DNA of 48,221 nt from Candidatus Abyssobacteria bacterium SURF_17. Lineage in GTDB: Bacteria > Abyssobacteria > SURF-5. A program made the position numbers and the translations under genes. Below are positions 7,905 through 15,837 of the stretch, piece after piece. The stretch's first letter is position 1; each line of letters starts with the position of its first letter. A model generated the notes under the pieces. It was given only the letters and a program-made list of their open reading frames with translations. It was not told the origin of the DNA and did no database searches. Location: the NCBI GenBank assembly GCA_003598055.1, contig QZKI01000040.1:1-48221 (forward strand). Reading direction: 5' to 3'.

Positions 7905-9359
7905 ATGTCCATGAGCAGAACGTTTCGAAGGATGCTCCTTTATAAGACGCTACGCAGCCCGAGTCTACTTGACACTGTTGAACTGGATGGTGATTATCTT
8001 CGGCTTTCTGCAATGCATTGGGATGACTATTGGGCGGAAATACCAAAAGCATTTCAAGGAGATGTGGACCGTCTGAGAAGAATCTGGGAGTCATACATTG
8101 ATTCCGGCTTTGCATCGTCCCATGCGGCGCCTTATTGCGAGGCATATTTCATTCTGCTTCGGACCCTGGCGAGACAAGGCAAACCGTTTGCACTCTCTGA
8201 CAGAGATTTTCTCGCCAAAACACTCGGTTTTGAAAACTTTACGTTGAAACTCTGTCACTCTCCCTCGCCTTTTGCTGCTGCAACCGCAAGCTTTCGAAAC
8301 CCCGCGTTTCTTTCCTTCAACTGCATGGGCATCCGGAAAAATGATCGGAACGATCCTAGCCTGCTTCCACTTATCGTTGGGAATTCCAGAAATACTCCTA
8401 TGCTTTATTACCACTACCGGAAACAGAATATCTTGAAGAACACCGACGAAAGCATACTCTTCTTTCCGGCAGTTGACTTCGAAATGAGACTGAGGAGCTT
8501 CCAAGGGCTGCAGATTGTCGCCGGAACCATAGCAGATGAATGGGATTCGCGCATCGAACAAAGGGCGCATCTTTTGGCCGATAGGGTGCTAGTGCCACTT
8601 CTGAAAGACTTCAGGGAAGCCAGAAGGAAGCAAACGGCATTGCGCATACTGGACATCGGTTCAGGCGTTGGGCTCTTCACGAGCAAAGTGACCTCAAGAA
8701 TAGTAAATTCCGGCGTGCTGGGCGCCGCAAAGGTCGAAATTTCGCTTCTGGACATCTTGTCAGTGGACCCAAAGAGACACTTCTGCACGCCTGCGCTATT
8801 TCCCGGCTTGTCGAAGGTCGAATATATACGCAGCAATTACGCGACATATCTGGACAGTCAGAAGGAAAGCTTTTCCAGAAGATTCGATATTGTTTTCCTT
8901 TTCCGAATGCTTCATAATATGAGCGTCTTTCGAATCGGAACTACATCATCGGAAGAGGAAGAGAATCCTGTGGTCGATCGCTATCGGTTGTTTCCACATA
9001 TGTCAAACTATTATTCGGCAGTCTCTTTGCTCTTTCCCCGTATCGTCGATGATAACTCGGAAAAAGATAAGCAGTCTTTGACCTTCTTTCCAAAGCGAGT
9101 CTTCAACGTCTTGAGTCTGGTCACTTCAAGTGGGCAAAGTCTGATCACGCTGCTTATGAAGGTCTCCGATAATGTTTTGATTGAGGATGGCGACCTGTGT
9201 GCAGACACATTGGTAAAGCACGTGTCGCGACACAATGCAAGCGAGATTGCCATCTGCGATCTATCCCGTTCATTGCGGCTGTCTATGAATCACATCTACT
9301 GGATTACAGTCCGTTCAAACGGTTTTCATCCACGAGGCGATATGATATGGCCGAGATAA
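7905..9359 (+). CDS. Class I SAM-dependent methyltransferase-like protein, first gene of a three-gene operon
   Basis: 484 residues, soluble. The N-terminal half (1-240) is not recognised. The second half carries a Rossmann methyltransferase core: motif I ILDIGSGVG (248-256), an acidic strand end LLDI (about 281-284), and FDIVFLFRMLH (327-337) at the motif IV position. There is no NPPY or DPPY, so it is not an obvious DNA adenine/cytosine-N4 methylase; motif IV resembles small-molecule, lipid or protein methylases. The start is supported by AAAGGG about 9 bases upstream. It overlaps the next gene by 13 bases, so translation is probably coupled. The partners are an SPL-type radical SAM enzyme and a ParB-like protein, and two SAM-using enzymes in one operon suggest modification chemistry. 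The substrate is unknown, with nucleic acid a reasonable inference from its partners. Confidence 0.75.
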   Translation: MSMSRTFRRMLLYKTLRSPSLLDTVELDGDYLRLSAMHWDDYWAEIPKAFQGDVDRLRRIWESYIDSGFASSHAAPYCEAYFILLRTLARQGKPFALSDRDFLAKTLGFENFTLKLCHSPSPFAAATASFRNPAFLSFNCMGIRKNDRNDPSLLPLIVGNSRNTPMLYYHYRKQNILKNTDESILFFPAVDFEMRLRSFQGLQIVAGTIADEWDSRIEQRAHLLADRVLVPLLKDFREARRKQTALRILDIGSGVGLFTSKVTSRIVNSGVLGAAKVEISLLDILSVDPKRHFCTPALFPGLSKVEYIRSNYATYLDSQKESFSRRFDIVFLFRMLHNMSVFRIGTTSSEEEENPVVDRYRLFPHMSNYYSAVSLLFPRIVDDNSEKDKQSLTFFPKRVFNVLSLVTSSGQSLITLLMKVSDNVLIEDGDLCADTLVKHVSRHNASEIAICDLSRSLRLSMNHIYWITVRSNGFHPRGDMIWPR

Positions 9360-10294
9360 TCGAAAGGGAAAGGAAGTCGAGCGTGCTGCGACGCCCGGCG
9401 CTGCCTTGTCTTTCAAGATACTACACGATCAATCTCACAGCGGGATGTCCGTGCGAATGCCGATACTGTTATGCGCAGAGTTTTCAGCCGAATCCGGGCC
9501 ATGGCAAAGTGGTTTTCTACACCAACACAGCGGATTTGCTCCGAGCCGAGCTTCCCCGAAAACGCGTGAAGCCCGCGCTTGTCTACTTTAGCACGGCGTG
9601 CGAGCCGTTCATGCCATACAAGCCAATATTGGATTCTCTATATAAGGTAATGGAGTTGTTGCTCGACCACGGCGTTTATCTTCTCATTTCCACAAAGTCC
9701 CGCATTCCCGGAGAGTTTCTTCAGCTTTTTGCAGGCCATCCCGGCCGAGTACACGTACAAGTCGGGTTAACCACAATCTGCGATGATGTGCGTAGGCTGC
9801 TGGAACCCAAGGCGGCTGCCGTCGAGGAACGAATCGCAATGCTGCGGGACCTGATAAGCCACGGGGTGCGCACAGAAGTGCGAATAGACCCCTTGATACC
9901 GGAGCTCACGGACACGGAAGAATCGTTTGGTTCCCTCTGCACGGAAATTTCAAGAAGCGGCGCAAAACAGGCGGTCGCGTCGTATCTTTTTCTGAGGCGG
10001 GCCAATTATGGAGGGCTGGCTGTAAGATACCGTGATTGGTCGTTTCTCGAGATGTTAAAGCGCCTGTACACACATAAAATCGAAGATTACTGCGGTGGTA
10101 CGTCCATACGCATCCCGGCGTCTACATATCGCCAAAACAAATATGAACGATTGAAGGCGATTGCAGGAGACCACGGACTCACGTTGTCGCTCTGCGGGTG
10201 CAAGAATCCCGACTTGACCTTCGATTGCTGTCACCCGGCACTGCCAACCTCGACTCATCAGCCAGAACAGGAAGAGTTGTTTTCAAGTGAATAA
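9347..10294 (+). CDS. SPL-family radical SAM protein (COG1533-like)
   Basis: 315 residues. The radical SAM cluster motif is C34-x3-C38-x2-C41 inside CPCECRYCYAQ, with an extra Cys at 36. It is followed by a body of the spore-photoproduct-lyase-like/Rv2578c type (YFSTACEPFMP, then LLISTKS, then VRIDPLIPELTDT). The C-terminus has four more cysteines (C283, C285, C294, C295) in CGCKNPDLTFDCC, which could hold a second iron-sulfur cluster. Spore photoproduct lyase repairs thymine dimers, but most COG1533 proteins have no known substrate. I chose the ATG at 9347, which overlaps the methyltransferase stop, because the catalytic domain starts right after it; the frame is open further upstream inside the methyltransferase gene. 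The ParB-like gene follows 11 bases downstream. Confidence 0.88.
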   Translation: MAEIIERERKSSVLRRPALPCLSRYYTINLTAGCPCECRYCYAQSFQPNPGHGKVVFYTNTADLLRAELPRKRVKPALVYFSTACEPFMPYKPILDSLYKVMELLLDHGVYLLISTKSRIPGEFLQLFAGHPGRVHVQVGLTTICDDVRRLLEPKAAAVEERIAMLRDLISHGVRTEVRIDPLIPELTDTEESFGSLCTEISRSGAKQAVASYLFLRRANYGGLAVRYRDWSFLEMLKRLYTHKIEDYCGGTSIRIPASTYRQNKYERLKAIAGDHGLTLSLCGCKNPDLTFDCCHPALPTSTHQPEQEELFSSE

Positions 10295-10305
10295 AAGGTG
10301 AGCGC

Positions 10306-10914
10306 ATGTACGAGAAGCTGCCGATAGAATTGCTTGAGCCACACCCCAATAATGCGAATCGCATATCGAAAATGTTCGCAAAGAAGCTTCGTCACAACAT
10401 AGAGCAATTGGGAATGTATGAGACGTTGACGGTTCGTCCGCATCCGCGTGAAAACGGGAAATTCGAAATACTTAACGGCAATGCCCGAATAGAAGCACTC
10501 CGCGCGTTAGGCGCTTCCAACGTCAAGTGTGAAATCTGGAAAGTAAGCGATTCGGAGGCCCAATTGTTCTTGGCGCTCCTCAACAGGCTCAGGGGTTCGG
10601 ATGTGGCTGAACTCAGGATGAATCTGCTCTTTGACCTTCTACGTGAGTATCCCAAAGAATACCTTGCCGCACATATTCCCGAGACAGTCCCCTATCTTAC
10701 AAGGCTCGAAAGCCTCGGAGAAGAACCCGAGAAGGCACATGAAGAATTGCAGGCACTGGGAACGGATATTGTCATCGTAAATTACTATCTCACAGCCGAA
10801 CAGCATCGAGTTGTCACGACAGCGCTCGACACTGTCTCCCAAAGATTCGGCCTATCGGATTCCAGCGAGGCGCTTGCGAAGCTTGCCAGCCTCTACCTTG
10901 AACAAGTCACATAA
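10306..10914 (+). CDS. ParB/sulfiredoxin-fold protein, third gene of the operon
   Basis: 202 residues. The N-terminal ParB-like domain (about 1-95) starts with the usual phrase LLEPHPNNAN and has ILNGNARIEALRALG (about 55-69). Canonical ParB proteins have a GERR/GHHR box at this point; here it reads GNAR, keeping only the last Arg. There is no helix-turn-helix domain typical of plasmid ParB; the C-terminal half (100-202) is helical and unrecognised. A partner ParA is absent, so a partition role is unlikely. ParB-fold domains also serve as nucleotide-using or DNA-binding modules in modification and phage systems, which fits its place beside a methyltransferase and a radical SAM enzyme. AAGGTGA lies just before the start, and the 11-base gap to the radical SAM gene supports one operon. 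Confidence 0.85.
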   Translation: MYEKLPIELLEPHPNNANRISKMFAKKLRHNIEQLGMYETLTVRPHPRENGKFEILNGNARIEALRALGASNVKCEIWKVSDSEAQLFLALLNRLRGSDVAELRMNLLFDLLREYPKEYLAAHIPETVPYLTRLESLGEEPEKAHEELQALGTDIVIVNYYLTAEQHRVVTTALDTVSQRFGLSDSSEALAKLASLYLEQVT

Positions 10915-11158
10915 CCCACGAGAACGAAGAGTCCGAAATGCCTCATATGCCAACAGTAGAATCAGAATCCAATGATTCCTCTCCAACTCTTCTTTTCTTC
11001 GTGATCCAATGCTTCTTCTTCCTTTGCTTTGGCTGCGGCTTTGCTCCGCTGCGCCTCGGGTCTGCGACCCCTCCGTGGCTAGCCCTTCTTATTGCATTCG
11101 TCTTACTCGTCCAAATTCGGACCACTCGTGTCCCATTTTTATAGAAAAACATGAAAAG

Positions 11159-11185
11159 ATGCGTCATATGCGTCATATGCGTCAT
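11159..11185 (+). repeat. Three exact 9-base tandem repeats of ATGCGTCAT
   Basis: ATGCGTCAT occurs three times in a row with no gap. A related array with a 10-base unit follows at 11298-11327, and a degraded pair at about 11480-11495. The unit is nearly palindromic (ATG...CAT). Confidence 0.85.
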
Positions 11186-11297
11186 GAATTTCCAAGAACC
11201 CGAATCAACCCACTTCAGAACCCATTCTCTGTCAATTACTTCCGTATCCCCTCTCGACTTTCGCTTTTCGCCTTTCGCCTGTTTTTTCCGTCTGGGA

Positions 11298-11327
11298 GAT
11301 GCGTCATGATGCGTCATGATGCGTCAT
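11298..11327 (+). repeat. Three exact 10-base tandem repeats of GATGCGTCAT
   Basis: GATGCGTCAT occurs three times in a row. It differs from the array at 11159-11185 by one extra G per unit, so the same word is repeated with a different period. Confidence 0.85.
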
Positions 11328-11513
11328 GCCCTTGCTCACCAACTTGCAGAGAGCTACAGAAAACGAGGTATTTTGCTTCTTTTGTTTCAATCCAAAATCC
11401 AAAATGGAAAATCCAAAATCGTCGGAACCGACCATTCGGTTTGCTGTCTTATATACGGGTAACACGAAAAGGGCCTTTTATGCGTCATTGCGTCACCAGA
11501 GCAAAGTACATGG

Positions 11514-11533
11514 ATTCCCGCTTTCGCGGGAAT
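11514..11533. repeat. ATTCCCGC/GCGGGAAT hairpin
   Basis: A perfect 8-bp stem (ATTCCCGC and GCGGGAAT) with the 4-base loop TTTC. It is a REP-like element of the same family as 57-75 and the core near 13400. It sits downstream of, and facing, the minus-strand radical SAM gene. Confidence 0.75.
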
Positions 11534-11667
11534 GACAAAGAAGAGCGGAAATGATAAAGAAGAAGTGGTTCATTCGTGGAATTCGAAGAATTCGTGGCAT
11601 TCGTGTTCCGTTTCTTTTGTATCTCTTTGCGGTCTTTGCGGCTTTGCGGTGAAAAGAACTGCGCAGG

Positions 11668-12942
11668 TCAGGTGGTCCAGTTGGGGCGGAGGGAGAGCCA
11701 GTGGTTGACGGTTTCGTACAGAAAGTCTTTGAGGTCGGCGACAACGTAGAATTTCGGGAACAGCAGCGGGTCATCGCGTTCGATGATGCCTTCGTCCGCC
11801 GCAATCCTTGCCAGGGCGGTGTTAGGATAGATGCGGATGCCGACGTTGAGCTTCACCATGTCAAGCTTGAGGGAATCAGCAAATGCAATGCTTTCTTCGA
11901 CCGTCTCCTTTGTTTCGCCCGGGCCTCCCAGCAACAGGAACCCCATGCGCTTCATGCCGTATTTCGCCATCAGGTCGGATGTGTGACGGATATCATCGGG
12001 CTTGAATCGCTTGTTAAAATTGCGCAGTATCTCCGGATTTCCGCTCTCGAAGCCGAGCGAGACTTCTTTGCAGCCGGACTCCGCCATATCTATGACGAGA
12101 CTTTCATCTAGCTTGACGGGATACACGATGCATCGCCATGAGATATCCAGCTTGGCTGCTGTCAGGTGTCTGCAAAGTTCTCGCGCGTATGAAGGCGGGA
12201 GATTGAACGTGTTGTCGGTGAAATAGAATCTCTTGAAGCCCGCCTCGACGTGTCGTGCAACCGAGCGAATCACGGTTTCAACTGAGCGTTTTCTTAAAAC
12301 CTTGCCCTCGATGGTCGCCGTGGAACAGTAGCTGCAATCCATCGCGCAGCCGCGCCGGGTCTGAATCGGCATCCAGAGCTGGGGCTCGTTTGCATAGGAG
12401 CCGGGCCAGAGGCTGGGGTCGGGAAGCGGAAATGTGTCCAGATCTGCGACAAAACTCCGTTCGCCCTGGAGTCCCTTTCCGGGCAGATAGAGGCTGGGAG
12501 TTCCTGCAAGGTTGGCGTTTTCTTGCAGACGTTCGAGCAGTGCAACAAACGCCGCCTCTCCCTCACCCTGAATCCCCATATCGGCCTGCAGGTATTCGAG
12601 CGCTGCCGCTGGAGACACGCTGTAGCCCGCGCCTCCGAGGACGACAGGCACATCTGATACGCTCTTGCATTGCGAAACGATGGCGCGCACCTGATCGAGC
12701 AGAAATTTTGTGTCTGCCATCTTCTGGTCGTCAATGTTCCTGACCGAAATGCCGATGACGTGCGGATGGAAATCCGTCACGGCCTTCGCGATGGCAGAGC
12801 GCGTGTCTGTTACACCGAGCAGGTCGAGCAGTAATATTTCGTGTCCCGCCTGTTGAACCGCTGCGGCGATGCAACCGAGCCCGAGCGGGATGGTGGGCAT
12901 GTTGATGCGTTCGGTGTTGGCGGAGATAAGGAGAATCTTCAT
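11668..12942 (-). CDS. B12-binding-type radical SAM protein
   Basis: 424 residues, cytoplasmic. The N-terminal Rossmann-like domain of the cobalamin-binding type (1-140) contains PLGLGCIAAA and VIGISVRN, then GIQGEGEAAF. A radical SAM domain follows with CAMDCSYCST (C-x3-C-x2-C) and downstream FTDNTFN and LGFESGN. The cobalamin-ligating DxHxxG motif is not visible, so B12 may be bound base-off without a His ligand, or not at all. Members of this broad class (methylthiotransferase, methyltransferase and lipid-modifying enzymes such as HpnP/HpnJ) act on many substrates, so the reaction cannot be named. It appears to be a single gene transcribed away from its neighbours. The ATG at 12942 starts directly on the MKILLIS strand, and a GAGGAT site lies upstream. 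Confidence 0.85.
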   Translation of the reverse strand: MKILLISANTERINMPTIPLGLGCIAAAVQQAGHEILLLDLLGVTDTRSAIAKAVTDFHPHVIGISVRNIDDQKMADTKFLLDQVRAIVSQCKSVSDVPVVLGGAGYSVSPAAALEYLQADMGIQGEGEAAFVALLERLQENANLAGTPSLYLPGKGLQGERSFVADLDTFPLPDPSLWPGSYANEPQLWMPIQTRRGCAMDCSYCSTATIEGKVLRKRSVETVIRSVARHVEAGFKRFYFTDNTFNLPPSYARELCRHLTAAKLDISWRCIVYPVKLDESLVIDMAESGCKEVSLGFESGNPEILRNFNKRFKPDDIRHTSDLMAKYGMKRMGFLLLGGPGETKETVEESIAFADSLKLDMVKLNVGIRIYPNTALARIAADEGIIERDDPLLFPKFYVVADLKDFLYETVNHWLSLRPNWTT

Positions 12943-13535
12943 CTGTCGGTTTTATCCTCGTGCTCAGTTACAAAAATGCGCGGATATGTGAAATAGCCCA
13001 AGAATGATTCTTGTAGGGCCGAATTCATTCGGCTGAAGACATAAGACAGCTCATGCGAATAAATTCGCACCTACAGACAGCCCGCGGAAATGACGCGAAT
13101 TCTTGCGAGTACGCACTAGCGCCACCTTCGATGCGTGAATGAGTTTGCATTTCATGAGCAACCGGTCAATTACAGTATGCGGATAGTGTAGTTCGTCCGG
13201 CAAGTGGGAAGCAACCTCCGGGCACGGCGCGCGCTACGTGGCCGCATTTCAAACATACAGTTTCTTTCACCGCAAAGGCGCAAAGGGCGCGGAGGGCCTC
13301 AGCACAGCGTAGTCGCACCCAAAAAAGCGGAAAGAAACTTTGGAACACGAATTTCACGAATTATGCGAATTACACGAATGAACAGATTCTTTCTTTGTCA
13401 TTCCCGCGGGAATTCATGGCGAAGAGGGAAAACGGTTGGGCAGGCACAGAGGCCTGCCCCTACAAGGAGAATCAATGGCTGCACAAAACAGATTGGGATT
13501 TCGTTTTTTCCTGCGCCAATGAAACCGGCTGTACG
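12943..13535. other. Gene-free gap with hairpin and word repeats
   Basis: Nothing gene-like. From left to right it holds a TGTAGGGCC/GGC hairpin at 13012-13033, an inverted GCGAAT/ATTCGC word at about 13055-13075, the phrases GCAAAGGCGCAAAGG and ACGAATTTCACGAATTATGCGAA (13260-13380, degenerate), an ATTCCCGCGGGAAT palindrome near 13400, and a GGGCAGGC/GCCTGCCC hairpin at 13438-13464. Confidence 0.6.
13438..13464. repeat. GGGCAGGC...GCCTGCCCCTACA hairpin
   Basis: GGGCAGGC and GCCTGCCC pair around a short loop, ending in CCCTACA. The same element recurs at 38927-38952. It belongs to the GTAGGGGC/GCCCCTAC hairpin family seen in gaps across the window. Confidence 0.7.
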
Positions 13536-15362
13536 CTATCTGCGTCGAGCGCCACTTGGCGCGGTGGTGCAATTTATGCTGACGGAGTCAACCCATGTTT
13601 GGTCCAGTTTTCCGTCCGCATCGTTGTCTACGCCGAAGTAGAGCGTATAAGCTCCGGTTCCATGCGGCGGCAAATCGGTCCAGACTTCAGTCGATGCCAT
13701 GTCAGCAAGCGGGGTCTGCACGTAGAAGTAAATGCCCTTTCGCCATCCGGTTTGATAGCGATAGGAGAAGTACCCGCGCGGCGTCTGAGCTACGACCCAC
13801 CAATCGGCGTTCTGTCCAACGGAATCGCCAGCATCAAGCGCGATGGTAATGGACAGCGGAGCGCCCGGCGAAACGGTGATTGGGCCGTCCGAGCCGTTGG
13901 CTTTGATGTCGGGGACGGGGGGAGCCGGGGGAACCACATTGACAGCATCCCAGAAGAGCTTGTAGAGCTCGGCCAGGGAAATCATGGCCTGCGGCATGAG
14001 CGCATCGGCGATGACTCGGAGTTCGTACTCAGTGTATCCGCCGGCACTCACGGTTCCATTGTCCACTTCTCCGTTCGCGCTGTCGCTGTCAAAGTTGTCG
14101 GCGATTTCGGCGGTGCACCAGAACAGGTGGAACAGGTCAGTCTGACTGTCCCACTTATCGCGCGCAATTTGCGCGTTCGACTGACTGGGATCCCATTTCG
14201 TGCCGGGTATCTGAGTCCTGACATAATCGAAGCTCTTGTATGGCCAGTCGCCAAGCGCGTAGGACCACGGTTCGCTGCCGGTCACATTCCCGCTGGCGTC
14301 GAATAGCGGAACCGTATTGGATGTGTATTGCGCATATATTTCGGTATCCCCCATGAAGACTTCGTATGAATCGGGCCATACGGGGCTGTGGGGGTCGCAA
14401 TGGGCGTGTGCGGGCACAGCCATATCGGCGAGCAGATGCGCGATTCTTCCCAAGAAATAGTACGCGAGGGGTTGGTTCTGCACTTTGCCGTTCTGCCCGA
14501 GATAATAGTCGAGAGCGAGTTGCCAGTAGCCTTCCGCTATCTGAATCGGGCTTGGGTGGGCATTGTAGATGTCGGGCATCACGCCGACTTCGTCCCATGA
14601 GCTCTGGCAGTTGCGCCAGCTCACACCCATCATGTAAATATCCGAATCATTGTGGCTGGTTCGTCTCCAGAGATGATGATAGAACGCCTCCGCGGCATCG
14701 TAATCGACGCCATTGTAGAACTCATCCTGCAAATAATCGTTCGCCGGGTTGAATGCGGCGTCTCCGTACATGTCGTAGAGAATCTGGAAGGCGGCGTGGA
14801 GAAAGAAGAGGTCCTCCTCATGCGCTCCCTCGATTATGTCATTGCCGACCCACGGCCAACTACCGGCGGTAAGATTGCCGTCAGCACGCTGGCTGCCGTC
14901 GTCGTTGTCGAGAGGGTCTGCAAATGGATCTGAGGTGTTGAATGCGCTCGCATCGTACTGCGAGTACGGCATATCACGCGACGTAGTCGGAGGAGTCCAG
15001 AGGATGGATTTTATTACAACGCCGGCGTGGCGGCCGCCGTACGTCACGATTCCATCATGAATTGTCGGATTATCGACAGGAACATTGTAATACTCTGTTC
15101 GCGCCCCGATATAGTCCCAGATTTCGTGATGCGAGCCGTCAAAGAAGGCGGTCCAATCAGGCTGTGTGATTAACTCCTGCCCGTTCGTACCGGGCCAGAT
15201 TCGGGCCGCCTCGCCTGTGATGTATTGGTGCGTCTGCATGGGCGGCTCGGACTTGTGCAAAGGCAGAGCGTTCTTCGTCGTTACGACAGCAAACGCATCT
15301 CCGGCGGAAAGTTGCAGTACGAAGAGTAGCGTGAGTGCTGCTGTAAACGGTGCGCATCTCAT
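13536..15362 (-). CDS. Secreted zinc-dependent phospholipase C-like protein
   Basis: 608 residues. A signal peptide (about 1-25: MRCAPFTAALTLLFVLQLSA, then a GDAFA cleavage region) is followed by a PF00882-like zinc phospholipase C fold. The visible ligand candidates are THQYITGEAARIW (about 40-50), EGAHEEDLFFLHAA (mid-domain) and GRIAHLLADMAVPAHAH, the last matching the H-x3-D-x3-P-x-H pattern of that family. A C-terminal beta-rich domain (last ~120 residues) has VDNDADGKLDQTWVDS, a possible calcium-binding loop. Bacterial members hydrolyse phospholipids, but many homologues of this architecture are uncharacterised. I chose the ATG at 15362 because AAGGAGG is 7 bases upstream and the signal peptide starts there; the frame is open to 15518 but without a leader. 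A promoter and a pair of direct repeats lie upstream. Confidence 0.82.
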   Translation of the reverse strand: MRCAPFTAALTLLFVLQLSAGDAFAVVTTKNALPLHKSEPPMQTHQYITGEAARIWPGTNGQELITQPDWTAFFDGSHHEIWDYIGARTEYYNVPVDNPTIHDGIVTYGGRHAGVVIKSILWTPPTTSRDMPYSQYDASAFNTSDPFADPLDNDDGSQRADGNLTAGSWPWVGNDIIEGAHEEDLFFLHAAFQILYDMYGDAAFNPANDYLQDEFYNGVDYDAAEAFYHHLWRRTSHNDSDIYMMGVSWRNCQSSWDEVGVMPDIYNAHPSPIQIAEGYWQLALDYYLGQNGKVQNQPLAYYFLGRIAHLLADMAVPAHAHCDPHSPVWPDSYEVFMGDTEIYAQYTSNTVPLFDASGNVTGSEPWSYALGDWPYKSFDYVRTQIPGTKWDPSQSNAQIARDKWDSQTDLFHLFWCTAEIADNFDSDSANGEVDNGTVSAGGYTEYELRVIADALMPQAMISLAELYKLFWDAVNVVPPAPPVPDIKANGSDGPITVSPGAPLSITIALDAGDSVGQNADWWVVAQTPRGYFSYRYQTGWRKGIYFYVQTPLADMASTEVWTDLPPHGTGAYTLYFGVDNDADGKLDQTWVDSVSINCTTAPSGARRR

Positions 15363-15547
15363 TGCTGGCCTCCTTGCCTTACGGCTGTGAGTCGTTTTCG
15401 ACTCGGATTGCGGTCCAGGCGCGAAAGACGAACCTGCCCATATCGAGCAGGACTGTTTGAGAGAGCGTTGCACCAGCCCTTGCAGCATGAATGATATCCA
15501 ATCGGTAAAATAACCCAAGGCATTATTCGTGGAAGGAGTACACCAGA

Positions 15548-15577
15548 ATTAAATCACAGTTCTTCAGGCTTTGTCAA
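15548..15577 (-). promoter_or_regulatory. Sigma-70-type promoter for the phospholipase C-like gene
   Basis: On the minus strand TTGACA (15577-15572) is followed by an 18-base spacer and TTTAAT (15553-15548). The -35 box is perfect and the -10 box has one mismatch. The leader to the ATG at 15362 is about 180 bases. Confidence 0.55.
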
Positions 15578-15578
15578 C

Positions 15579-15612
15579 AGCAAAATCCCTTCCGGAGCAA
15601 AATCCCTTCCGG
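15579..15612. repeat. Two perfect 17-base direct repeats abutting the -35 box
   Basis: AGCAAAATCCCTTCCGG occurs at 15579-15595 and again at 15596-15612 with no gap. The pair lies directly upstream of the minus-strand -35 box (15572-15577), the usual place for an activator site. The remainder of 15613-15837 has no gene I can support. Confidence 0.8.
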
Positions 15613-15837
15613 CCTGCGACATAAAAAGTCGAGAGTGCGGAATTATGGAGCATCTTTTCCATGGTATTGTAGCGGCGCTACTGCGATGGGGCCGGGAATA
15701 CAGGTGGATGCGACGCCGAATGATCTCTTTTGCTTCGTGCGGCCGTCCGGCGAACAGTCCGCCTACCAGACAACTTCACATTGCCGCTTTATCAACCAGG
15801 GACCTCTTGTTTCGCATGCCCGCCCATAAATCCTGCC

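Larger units (their letters stand above)
10915..11667. other. Gene-free gap with tandem words and hairpins
   Basis: No credible gene. The gap holds a GGGTC-TGC-GACCC hairpin near 11057, two tandem ATGCGTCAT arrays (11159-11185 and 11298-11327), a perfect ATTCCCGC hairpin (11514-11533), and degenerate words at 11575-11650 (GAATTCGAAGAATTCG, then CTTTGCGGTCTTTGCGG). The open frames here are low-complexity read-through of these repeats. Confidence 0.6.

Noticed and set aside
10938..11144. A 68-residue plus-strand frame with a hydrophobic stretch
   Set aside because: It reads through a GGGTC/GACCC hairpin and low-complexity TTC runs, with no ribosome site.
11009..11554. A 181-residue plus-strand frame
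   Set aside because: It translates the tandem ATGCGTCAT arrays and the ATTCCCGC hairpin, so it is repeat read-through.
13395..14306. A 303-residue plus-strand frame
   Set aside because: It is mostly antisense to the phospholipase C-like gene, and its first part is a GGGCAGGC hairpin repeat.
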